Below are positions 1-10,500 of a DNA stretch of 64,000 bases, in pieces. The notes under the pieces were generated by a model. That model searched no databases. It was given only the letters and a program-made list of their open reading frames with translations, and was not told the DNA's origin. The stretch comes from Acestrorhynchus altus (taxonomy: Eukaryota; Chordata; Actinopteri; Characiformes; Acestrorhynchidae). The stretch covers positions 16,418,478 through 16,482,477 of the forward strand of contig CM067525.1 of the NCBI GenBank assembly GCA_034509495.1, read 5' to 3'. The position numbers were made by a program, and so were the translations under genes. Each line of letters begins with the position of its first letter. The first letter of the stretch is position 1.

Positions 1-29
1 CAGGGAATGTAATACACTCATCAGCCAAA

Positions 30-345
30 AAATGCATCCAGAAGGACGTGTGGGATTGCAGTGCTGTTGTGAAGGAACATAAATGATCAGGATCAATAAC
101 TGATATAAATGTAGACTGATTATATTAATGTTAACTGATTATAAATGTAGACTGATCTGATCAGTATTTACTGAGCTACACATACAGAATTTGTGTCTCT
201 CAGTACGGCGTCGGGTTTAACATTCCAGACGTCTCTGCATGGAGTTGTAGAGGTTCCTAATGGTGTCCTGTGATGATCCATCCCATCTCAAGATGTCAAA
301 CCTGCCCACTGATTCCTTCTGGGTGCAGCAATTTTTTGTACGATA
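30..345 (-). mobile_element. Tc1/mariner-type transposon fragment, 3' part (family C, copy 1)
   Basis: Read on the minus strand, 190-290 matches the C-terminal transposase coding end seen in six other places in the window (repeated asparagine-leucine-tyrosine and MQRRL-like stretch, then CVKPDAVLRDT). The flank at about 36-130 is the same non-coding tail found at 47080-47200. No intact frame remains. Family assignment rests on the FQQDD-type motif visible in sister copies. Confidence 0.7.
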
Positions 346-354
346 AGTGTATAT

Positions 355-700
355 TGTTGTGACTCAGACATGGTGGTGGTGTTAGTGTGTGTGTGTGTTG
401 CACTAGTATGAGTGGATAAGACACAGTAGTGCTGCTGAAGTATTTAAACATTAGACACTATTAGACAGTCCTACCGAGTGTCTCCACCTTGTAGAAGTAA
501 AGTCAGAGACAGAAGCTCATCTGTTTCTGCAGTTTGTGTTGGTCATCCTCCAGTCCTTCATCAGTCCTCACAGGACGCTGCCCACAGGACATTGACGGCT
601 GGACATTTCTGGTCGGCGGACTGTTCTCGGTCCAGCAGTGACACTGAGAGGTTTAAACACTCCAGCAGCTCTGCTGTGTACCAACACAACACACAAACAA
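355..700 (+). mobile_element. Short inverted-repeat element (family A, copy 1)
   Basis: The ends are imperfect inverted repeats: the left end (about 385-450) reads through 'agtgctgctg' to 'atttaaac', and the right end (650-695) has the complementary 'gtttaaacactccagcag'. The interior includes 'ccagtccttcatcagtcct'. The same unit recurs inverted at 8085-8350. No coding capacity. Probably a non-autonomous DNA transposon; superfamily not determined. Confidence 0.6.
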
Positions 701-1195
701 GAATACCCCTTTCGTGAGTGTATGTTAATGGATGGTCCTGCCCTGCAACAAAAATGTCCAATCAGATTGTTATTAGGGAAACCTAGACACGGTGGAGTTC
801 ACTATTTTTGTGAACTATTGAGCTGAGCGCTGCAAACTATTCATGAGATTATTATAATGAGTTTATTGTACAGAAACTGATTTTTTGCATATTTGCCGGT
901 TGATTTAGAACATTTAGAACAGTTTTGAAATAGAATTACCCCTGCAATGACTTTTTGTATGAAACCCTGTATGCAAATCCAGTAAAAAATTGGAACCCTA
1001 TATTTGTTGTGTTCCACCTGAAAAACGTGCCTCATAAGGCCTCCTCATCATCATGATGTTGTTATTTGAGTTTGATGATTGAGGTGGTCTTCCCCTGACT
1101 GAGTATATGAAATACAGTATGTCAAGTCAACATTCTTTGGTAAATGTCAAATCAATAAAGAATAAAAAAATTGTCTAACAAAATACGTTTAAACC
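701..1195. other. Anonymous intergenic sequence
   Basis: A+T-rich stretch with no recognisable gene, repeat or splice-bounded open frame. Short open frames on both strands show no protein-family features. Confidence 0.5.
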
Positions 1196-1199
1196 AGCC

Positions 1200-3057
1200 A
1201 TTAGGGGTGTACTTTGTGTACTACTGGTGCTGGTCCCAAGTCCGGATAAATGGTGAGGGTTGCGTCAGGAAGGGCATCCGGTGCAAAACCATTACGCGGA
1301 TCACAAATATACATCCATAGCAGATTGGTCAAAGCCCGGGTTAACAACGACCGCCTCCGGTGCTGTTGACCAGCAGGGTGCCGGTGGAAATTGGACTACT
1401 GTAGGTTGAAGACCATGGAAGAGGAGAGGAAAAAGGTGGGTTAGAAGGCAGTGAGAGAGAAGGAAAGGCAGGAGTGTGGAGGAACTCTGAATGTAGGGAC
1501 AATGACTGGTAAAGGCAGAGAGCTTGCAGACATGATGGAGAGAAGGAAGGTAGATATTCTGTGTGTTCAGGAGACCAGATGGAAAGGAAGCAAGGCCAGG
1601 AACATTGGAGGTGGATTCAAACTGTTCTATCATGGTGTAGATAGGAAGAGAAATGGCATAGGGATAATCCTAAAGGAACAGCTTGTGAAAAATGTCCTGG
1701 ATGTAAAGAGAGGGTCAGACAGGATCATGAGCTGGACGTTGATGGTGTAATTGTGAATGTTGTCAGTGCATATATACCACAAGTTGTCAGTTAGAGGAGA
1801 AAGAGAAATTTTGGAGTATGATGGATGAAGTGGTAGAAGATGTCCCTAGAAAGGAGAGATTGGTGATTGGTGAAGACTTCAATGGACATGTTGGTGAAGG
1901 GAACTGAGGGGATGAAGAGGTGCTGGATATGTATGGTGTGAGACAGAAGTGCAGAAGGTCAGATGGTTGTAGATTTTGTAAAGAGAATGGAAATGGCTGT
2001 GATGAACGCATTTTCAGAAGAGTGAAGAACACAGGGTGACATACAAGAGTGGAGGGAGGTGCACACAGGTGGATTATATCCTTAGTAGGAGATGCCACCT
2101 AAAAGAGATTGGAGATGGTAAAGTGGTGCCAGGGGAAAGTGTATGAAAGCAGCATGGCGTGGATGTCTGTAAAATGAAATTAGAAACAAAGAAGAGGAAG
2201 AGAGTGAAGACAGAGCCAAAGATTAGATGGTGGAAGCTGAAAGAGGAAGATGGTGGCAGGAAAAAATAACAACAGGCCCTTGGGGACAGTGAGGAGCTAT
2301 CTGAGGAATGGGAAAGTACAGCTAATGTGGTGAGAGAAACGGGCAAGAATGTGTTGGGTGTATCATCTGGTATGAGGAAAGAAGAAAAGGGAAAGTTGGT
2401 GGTGGAATGAGGAAGTCCAGGAGAGTACTCAGAAGAAGGCAGCTAAGAAAAAGTGGGATAACCAGAGAGATGAAGGAAGTAGGCAGGAGTACTGTGAGGC
2501 TAGTCGCAGAGTGAAAAGAATGGTGGCAAAACCAAAGGCTCAGGCCTTTGATGAGTTGTACGAGAGGCTGGACAGTAAAGAAGGAATAAAGGACTTGTAT
2601 CATTTGGCCGAACAGAGAGATAGAGCTGGAAAGGATGTACAGCAGGTTAGGCTGATAAAGGATAGAAAGGAAAATGTACTAGTGAGTGAATGGAGAGTGT
2701 TGAGTAGATGGAAGGAATACTTTGAAGAACTAATGAATGAGCACAATGAGGGAGAGGGGAGGACAACGGGGGGAGAGATAGTGGATAGTGGAAGTGCAGA
2801 GAATTAGTAAGGTGGAAGTGAGGGCAGCTTTAGAAAGGATGAAGAATGGAAAGGCAGTTGGTCCAGATGACATACCTGTGGAGGAAGAGTGAACGGGAAG
2901 GTTTACAAGACAGTGGTTAGACCTGCTATGATGTCTGGTTTGGAGACTGTGGCTCTGTCTAAAAGACAGGAGGCTGAGCTGGAGGTGGTGGAGATGAAGA
3001 TGCTGAGAGTTTCGTTGGGGAGTGACAAGGATGGACAAGATTAGAAATGAGTACAAT
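1200..3057 (+). mobile_element. RTE-type non-LTR retrotransposon, internally deleted
   Basis: The 5' leader (about 1230-1400) has the typical 'gtgagggttgcgtcaggaag' sequence. The best open stretch, 1451-1750, encodes the start of an apurinic-type endonuclease (LNVGTMTGKGRELADMM, then CVQETRWKG). Further endonuclease pieces in shifted frames are DFNGHVGEGN near 1877 and VDYIL near 2071. The connector to the reverse transcriptase follows at 2511-2800 and ends in KNGKAVGPDDIPVE near 2845-2880. The sequence then jumps to the very end of the polymerase region (VYKTVVRPAMMSGLET, about 2900-2950). The catalytic core with its YADD box is therefore missing. Frameshifts and stops show the copy is dead. 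It ends abruptly against a transposase fragment at about 3058. Confidence 0.85.
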
Positions 3058-3535
3058 GGAGGTGTAGAGGTTCCTAATGGTGTCCTGTGATGATCCATCC
3101 CATGCTTGAATGTTCTCACTCAGTTCTGCAGATGGTGTGGTAGGGGTGGGGTGTTGATAGAGCGTCTAATAGCATCCCACACATTTTCAATCAGGGACAG
3201 GTCTGGAGATGTGACCCGACCACGACGTAGTATCTGTGTCATCAAGACGAGATCTTGAGACGGCAGCAGTGTGTGGACGAGCGTCGTCCTGTTGGAATAG
3301 AGCACCGGAGTGTGTGTTCAGAAAAGGTAGAACCACTGCTTGCAGAACCTCATTAACGTACCGTTGATCTTTTAAGGTGTCTGTAATGAAGATCAAAGGT
3401 GATCTGGCATCATACGACACTGCACCCACACCAGGACACCAGACTTTCTGGACACAGTGCATGAAGGATGATCTTGGTGCTGACCATTGCAGTTGGCCGA
3501 TTCCTTCTGGGTTTGACAATGAGTTTTAGGTCATT
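3058..3535 (-). mobile_element. Tc1/mariner-type transposase fragment (family C, copy 2)
   Basis: On the minus strand the two open segments 3187-3519 and 3120-3305 together cover the middle and C-terminal transposase: VWCPGVGAVSYDARSPL, then a DTLKDQRYVNEVLQ stretch, then the catalytic-region signature FQQDDARPHTAAVS, then NVWDAIRRSIN. The frame shifts between the two parts. The N-terminal DNA-binding region is absent. The left end joins directly to the LINE remnant. Confidence 0.85.
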
Positions 3536-3770
3536 CAGATTTGGTGTGTTAATAATATTAGTGAAAGAGAAGAACACTGAGGTACAAATGATCAGCATAA
3601 GTATCTGGGTGGCTAAACAGCTCTGAAAGTGAGGACCCTGGAGGTATCTTTGAGTATGTACTAAATGCACGATGGAAGAGTTAATCCTTAAATCCAAACT
3701 TAGTCCACTGGTGAAATTTTTAAAAATCTGAACATTTATTTCAACAATGAGGATCCTTTTATTAGACACA
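3536..3770. other. Anonymous intergenic sequence
   Basis: A+T-rich sequence between two transposon remnants; nothing recognised. Confidence 0.4.
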
Positions 3771-3789
3771 TTTGTGCAATCTGTTGTAA

Positions 3790-4280
3790 ACTAATTGCAC
3801 CATCTAGTGGCCATCTTAGTAGACACAATCAAACACCATTCAGAAGTGATCTTTTCCAGTCAGAAAGATGAATTTACCATGTTAGGGTTTATGAGTTTAA
3901 GTGTTTCCTGCTCATGTTCTTTAAGAAAGAGTGTACAACGTACATCTTCAATGATGAGGGAAGGCTTTTCCTCAGCAGCCATCGGTCACCTTGTTGAAAT
4001 GAAGGATGTGCGGTTGCTCCACAACACAGGAGATACTGCAAAACCAAACGATTTAGACTAGAAACTAGAGCTTCACAGAAACGTGACGTTTCAGCAGGAC
4101 GATCCTAAACACAAACCTGAACAACTGAAAAGTGAATGTCCTGCAGAGGCCAAATCAAAGTCACTGTTTGAAACGGAACATCACTCAACCAACCTGAAGA
4201 ACCTGGAGCAGCTCTGCAGGATGAATGGCTCAGGGCTGGTAGAACTTCACCCCAGCACACTTCATACTGTTGGTTCTAAC
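3790..4280 (+). mobile_element. Degraded Tc1-like transposon scrap
   Basis: The segment 4083-4200 reads FQQDDPKHKPEQLKSE, a decayed form of the Tc1 transposase catalytic-region motif (FQQDNDPKHTS in active families), followed by a poor match to the downstream region. The upstream part (3790-4080) is too decayed to place with certainty. The remnant lies just past the 3' end of FRG1, in the opposite orientation. Confidence 0.5.
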
Positions 4281-4439
4281 ACACTAATATGAAGGCCTTC
4301 GGTACTGAATGTAGGTTCCTGGAGAACCCGGTGCCACCCACCTTAACTAACCCCACACAGTATTTATGAAATATGGAAACCATCCATCAAGCGTTGAAAA
4401 CATGATGCACAAAAGACTGCAATGGTTCTTCAAATGGAA

Positions 4440-4445
4440 TTTAAT
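4440..4445 (-). terminator. Probable polyadenylation signal of FRG1 (ATTAAA)
   Basis: On the minus strand ATTAAA lies about 104 bases past the FRG1 stop codon, and a T-rich and TG-rich stretch follows at 4380-4425. This is a common variant of the AATAAA signal. No better hexamer lies between the stop and this site. Confidence 0.55.
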
Positions 4446-4477
4446 AAAAAAAGAAATACTCTTAACAGCATTGGTGC

Positions 4478-4523
4478 GCGGGGGGGTGGGGGTGGAGGTG
4501 GGGGGGGTTGTGGGGGGAGGGGG
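4478..4523 (-). other. C-rich tract in the FRG1 3' untranslated region
   Basis: The plus strand is almost pure G with scattered T and A (runs of 6-7 G), so the FRG1 transcript carries a C-rich tract about 26-70 bases past the stop. Such tracts can bind poly(C)-binding proteins, and the opposite DNA strand could form a G-quadruplex. That role is inferred. Confidence 0.5.
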
Positions 4524-4548
4524 AATAAAAAATATGATAAAAGCTTCT

Positions 4549-4585
4549 TCACTTGCAGTATCGGTCAGCTTTCATCTTGGATCGC
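4549..4585 (-). CDS. frg1: FRG1 exon 9 (last coding exon)
   Basis: 37 coding bases encoding the end of the protein, RSKMKADRYCK, then TGA at 4549-4551. Acceptor TTAATAG with a run of T before it. The C-terminal KADRYCK is diagnostic for FRG1. The exon continues as 3' untranslated sequence. Confidence 0.94.
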
Positions 4586-7500
4586 CTATTAAAAAAAGGT
4601 ACACTTAAATTCGACACACATTACTGATAAAATACAAATAATGTTTAATTACATAAAAAAAATGATAAAACCAATAATTAAAAATAAAAATCATCATGAA
4701 CATCATGAGAATGTTCGTTTTTGCTCGTGATTTTATTCAAAAGGGTAAAGTCATGCATTCATTACATATTCAAAGCCTTTTTTGATTTACTTTAGATCAG
4801 TACGGTTCAAAGCTTCTGAAAGATCAAGATGGTTTGGACCATGAACTACTGCATCAGGCGTGAGGCACGGAGCCAATTGCTGGGCTTCAGGTCTGGAAAT
4901 GTGGAGGCTGATCTATCAGAGGAACATCATAGTCAATAAACCATTTGCCCCAATCGCTTCACATTGGCTGCCACCTTCTGGCTACTGGACCTGGACTAGT
5001 GTCCCACCCTGTGCTGGACTTCAGACACTTGGATTCTGTTGTCCACTCATCCTCCAGACTCTAGGGCTCTTCATTCCCAAATGAAATGCATCATTAACTT
5101 CTGAACATCTGAAAAGAGCCACAGTCCAGTTCTTTTTCTCCATCAGGTAAGACGCTGCTGATGTGGACTCTGGTTCAGGAGGCTTGATATTAGGAATTCT
5201 GCAGTCAGACCCCATTTCCTGGAGACGTCTGTGCGTGTGATACCTCGATGCACTGACACCAGCCTCAGTCCATAAAAATTCCAGAAACTGGATTTCGTAT
5301 TTCCATGAGCTATAAGCCCTACTGATCTAAAGATCAGAGTAAGTCATATAAGTCAATCCTGTCCATTTACCTGTCCAGTAAAGCCTCATGGAACTTTCCG
5401 TCCATCCTGGCTTTCTTCAGCGTGCCACTGTCTTCCTCATTCACCCTCAGCTTCCTGTCCTGGAAGCTCTGGAACTTCTTCCTGAGAGCCAGCATTTAAA
5501 TGGAAAAGAGCCATGTTCAATCTTTCCCAAACTCTCAGAATCCACCGAAAACGAATGAATGAAGAAGTCACTCGGGGACAAGATCACTTACACATAGTTG
5601 ACCTCGCAGCTCTTGACGTTGCCCCGGTCCTCGTCTGCTAGGTCATCACTCTTCTTCACTTCCCTCTCAGCGCATGAGCGGATCTGGAGAGCACACATTA
5701 TAACCACCTGATCACAACCCCATCAGTCAGAGTCTGCGTGCATAGAATCCACAGATGTCCTGTGGTAAAATGACACTACACCTGGACATCCACCTCCCCG
5801 TTAAACTAATCCAATCGATTTCATTCAAGCAGACGGATTTCAGAACCAGAAGCATCTGATTTACATAGTTATGTCCGTTTAATGCGTGCAGACCTACCTT
5901 GATCATCTCCTCGTCGCCAGCTGTCTTGCTTTTGGCCACAATGTCTCCGCTTTCGCTGTACGAGATGAAACAGCTGTTTGCTGCCATGAGAGCCATTTTA
6001 CCCTGTCGACAACAGATATATCAGTTTTATAAGGAACAGATCTGCACGGCCATCAGCCTAAATTCACTTACAATCACTGATTGTTTTAGGAAACGACTCA
6101 CGTCTTGAAACACTGGCTCCCACTGCTCTCTGGACCCGATGGCATCCGACCGCCCAATCACAACGCCATCCGAGTTTATGCCCAAGTACTTCCCATATCC
6201 CGACTTCAGTGCTATTCTGTATTAATGGGAATATTATTTAAGCTCCAAAATAAATAACCACACATACAATCAAATAAAACAGCTATACCTAGAAGGAATC
6301 AACAGGCACCGTGGTCAGCGCCAAGGTCTGATGTCCAGACCACCTTCGGTCTTCGTTACAGACACTTTAACAGACCAACGTTACGTTAATGAGGTTCTGC
6401 AAGCAGTGGTTCTACCTTTTCTGAACACACGGTGCTCTATTCCAACAGGACGATGCTTGTCCACACACTGCTGCCGTCTCAAGATCTCGTCTTGAAGACA
6501 CAGATACTACGCCGTGGTCGGTCCAACCCCTGAATTATTCCCCCAAATATTAAACAAACTGGATTCTCTCTTATTTATTTGAGTACCTGGAGTCTGAGAG
6601 TTTAATAGCTGTGAGCTGCTCTGGTGGATCCGGACCCTCGTCATCTGCACAGACACAAACAACAGGTTTAAATATTTTTGAAACAAACACCTTTATCTTC
6701 AAGGTTGAACACATGCCAAAACATTAAGACCATTAATAATGACATTAGAAGGAGAAACGTGTACGTGGGTCGTACGTACAGGTGGTCATAATGTATTGGC
6801 TCATCGGTGTACAGTATATGCAGATTGACTGATGCTGAGAAACAGAACACAAGATGATGTTCAGCATGAACCAACCCTATTAGGCTTAAATGGTAAACCC
6901 ATAAATCATTTAAGACCTGGAGCCCAGCTCAGTGCACAGCGACATGTATGAATTGCCAGGATTGTGTTAGTAGTAAGTGTAAGTGTAAGTGTAAGTGTGT
7001 GTGTGTGTGTGTGCGCGTGCGTGCGCACAGGTCCTTACACTCCCACTCCAAAAGTGCCACACTAATTCTGGTGCAGTGGACATCTAATCAAACCCGCAAG
7101 GCCGTAACAGTCACAGCCAGTTGCTCTCTAATTAAAAACGCCACCCAGCTTCCATTAGTGGCACTAAATTGATTTTGGGAAGAACGTACGGAACCTATTT
7201 CATAAACGACGTCCTCGCCGGACGCAGCCAAACGCTTCCCATAGAGGGATGAGATAAAGCCGGAGAAAACAATCAGGCCCGCTGCCGTCTGGTTAGCGAG
7301 CGATGAAATCGTGGCACGCTTCACAGGAGTGGCTGCACTAATGGCGAACAATGAGCCGGAGAGGCCTCGGCCGCAATTTCCCACGAAGAGAGAAAACGAA
7401 CGAAATCAGGGTGAAAGAAGAGCTTATAGAAGATTTCTTCACAATTACAGGCTCGGTTTCACTTCAAAAACTGACTCTGGACTTTTATTGGAGCCGTCTG

Positions 7501-10500
7501 AGAAATAACATCCCCGGGAAAAAGAAAAGTTGTTTAATAGAGACTATGACAGCAGACCACTCCCACACACACACACACACACATACACACACAGTATATA
7601 TATTGTGTGTGTGTGTTTGTGTGTGTGTGTATAAGGGGTGGGCAACAGGACATCTGACAGGATCGTGATCATTTCCATTGATATAGCTTAGCTGTAGGTT
7701 CCTGAGGTGTTGCTAAAGTGGTTGCCATGGAAACACATTGGTTGTTGGGTGTCGTGATGCAGTTGCTAGGTGGTTCTACACCAATAGGTTGGTCGCAAAG
7801 GGGTTTCAGTACTTCAGCTGTCGGATGCTCTAGCAACGCTTTGCTGCTAATGTGCTGTTACACACCCCCCATGGTGCTGCTAGGTGGTTACTAAGGTATA
7901 GTCATTGGTTGCCAAGTTGTTGCTAGGTGGTTACTAAAGTAAGAGCCGGCTGAACAGTGTTATATAACAGCAGACCACACCTTCAGTCATAGGCCATGTT
8001 TATATTAGGGGAGTCAATATTATATTTTATAATATTATAATGTCATCCACGGCTATACATCGCTGAGAACAGTCCACCAATCAGAAATGTCCAGCCGACA
8101 GCGTCCTGTGGGCAACGTCCTGTGAGCACTGATGAAGGACTAGAGGACGACCAACACAAACTGTGCAGAAACAGATGAGCTTCTGTCCCTGACTTTACAT
8201 CTACAAGGTGGAGACACTCGGTAGGAGTGTCTCATAGAGTGGACAGTGACAGTGTTTAAACACTCCAGCAGCACTGCTGAGTCTGATCCACGCATACCAG
8301 CGCAACACTAACACCACCACCACCATGTCACTGTCACTGTAGTGCACCTGTTTGGCAAATGCAGGTGAAGTAAAAGAATATGCAGCACCTCTTTCAGTAC
8401 CCAGAGAAGGTTCTGCATGGTTACGGATAGAAAAGAACCTTTTCACTGGGGTGTAGGACACAAGTTGACCTTCAGGTGAAATACAAGCTCCTGACCTACC
8501 ACAATAATCAATACTGAGAAGTAAAAGTGGTCTTACCTCCTGTATGTGGCGCCCCGACAGTAAAGAGTCCCGTGTCCAGAGCATGAATGTAGGAGCATTT
8601 GTGCATCTCTATGGCGACAGTACCGGAGATTTCACCAAAACTACGTACAGTCCACCAACCACCTGAGAAGAATGAAGATTATATGACAGAGTCAAATATA
8701 CAAGAACTTGAGGAACCAGCCTCCGTCACAGGTTCCAAGGACAAAACCTGGATGGAAACCTTTACGAAACTCAGCAGGCAGTTCTGTCTCGGGCAGATAT
8801 GGACTGAGAAGACACTGGGTAGACACGAAGAAACATGGATCAACATTTGGAGATTAGAAAGACGCAGAAGACGACACCGTGCAAGACGAATGGTATGTTG
8901 TTGCTCATCACGGTTCAAACTGAAACACCTACTAATCGTTGGTTCCTGCTGAGTACGAACTTTTCAGGTTCTGGAGCCCATTTTTTTTGGTGGAAATGCT
9001 CTAAGAATCATTTTAGTTTGGGTGGATTTTGCTGATTAAAGTTTTGGCGCAGTTCTGGGGTACCCTGAAACCTTGTCTGAGACCTAGCCACGCCCACCCC
9101 GCCAACTTTCAGAGTTCTTCTAAACGTGGTGGAGGAAGTGTTTCGGTGCAGCAGCAGGTAAACGTATTTTTCCTGTTAAAAGCTGATACGTTGTGTTTCA
9201 TTGCTGAGTTTAGTTATTATGGCTCTAGTTTTAAACCCTCAGGTGGTTTAGGACAAGATTCAGCCCCCTGAACAGCTTTCACTGCTGCAGCAGAGACTCA
9301 TAATTACTACGGGAGGAGACGGTGTGCGGTTTTAGAGGAACTTAACTGGTTTAATAACTGACGGGACTAAAATGACCCCCAATCTTTGAACCCTGGAGGA
9401 ACGGCTTTGATAGAGATATAAACGGTTATAAACGGAGACACTTAAAGAAAAGTCATCAAACGTCACGTTGAATTAAGGTCGCTAATATTGACCCTTAAGG
9501 TCACAGGGTTATGATAACATTGAATAACAACTGACAACCTTCCACGATTAACATTCTGAACAGCAACTAAACACAACCGATCAAAATGAGTGTACCTGCT
9601 GCTGCACCGAAACACTTCCTCCACCATGTTTACAAGAACCGGCGGGGTGGGAGTGGCTAGGTCTCAGACCAGGTTTCAAGGCACCCATCAGTTCAAAAAT
9701 CAGGTGACCAATGGAGATTGAAGGTGAACACCTAAGCCCCACCCATTCTTGAAAACTGGGCCGAAACGGCTCGAAATCAGCAAAATCCAAACAAAAATAT
9801 CAAACAACCACAAAAAGTATCTCCACATAGAATCGTTACGGTTCTGCTGCCGCAACATTCTGATTCTGTACATTTTTGTTTGCGTATTTAATTATTTTAT
9901 AAATTCAATCCAAACGAAACCAAACTCCACGTAAAATGATGGCGCGAAAGAGCAGCATACCGACAATATCGAGTTTATCCTCGTCATCGTCCCGCCGTCG
10001 CTTCTTCTCCTTGTGCTTCTTCTTCCTGCAATGACATGAAGGTTCAATGTTGGGTGTTTCTGATAAAGTGGCCAGTGAGGGGAAGCAGAAGAGGGTGTTT
10101 CTGATAAAGTGGCCAGTGAGGGGAAGCAGAAGGAGGTGTTTCTGATAAAGTGGCCAGTGAGGGGAAGCAGAAGGTGTTTCTGATAAAGTGGCCAGTGAGG
10201 GGAAGCAGAAGTGGGTGTTTCTAATAAAGTGGCCAGTGAGGGGAAGAAGAAGGGGGTGTTTCTAATAAAGTGGCCAGTGAAGGGAAGCAGAAGGGGGTGT
10301 TTCTAATAAAGTGGCCAGTGAGGGGAAGCAGAAGGGGGTGTTTCTAATAAAGTGGCCAGTGAGGGGAAGCAGAAGGGGGTGTTTCTAATAAAGAAGCCAG
10401 TGAGGGGAAGCAGAAGGGGGTGTTTCTGATAAAGTGGCCAGTGTGTGGGAGTATAAGGCGGTGTTTCTGAAAAAGTGGCCAGTGTGTGGGAGTATAAGAG

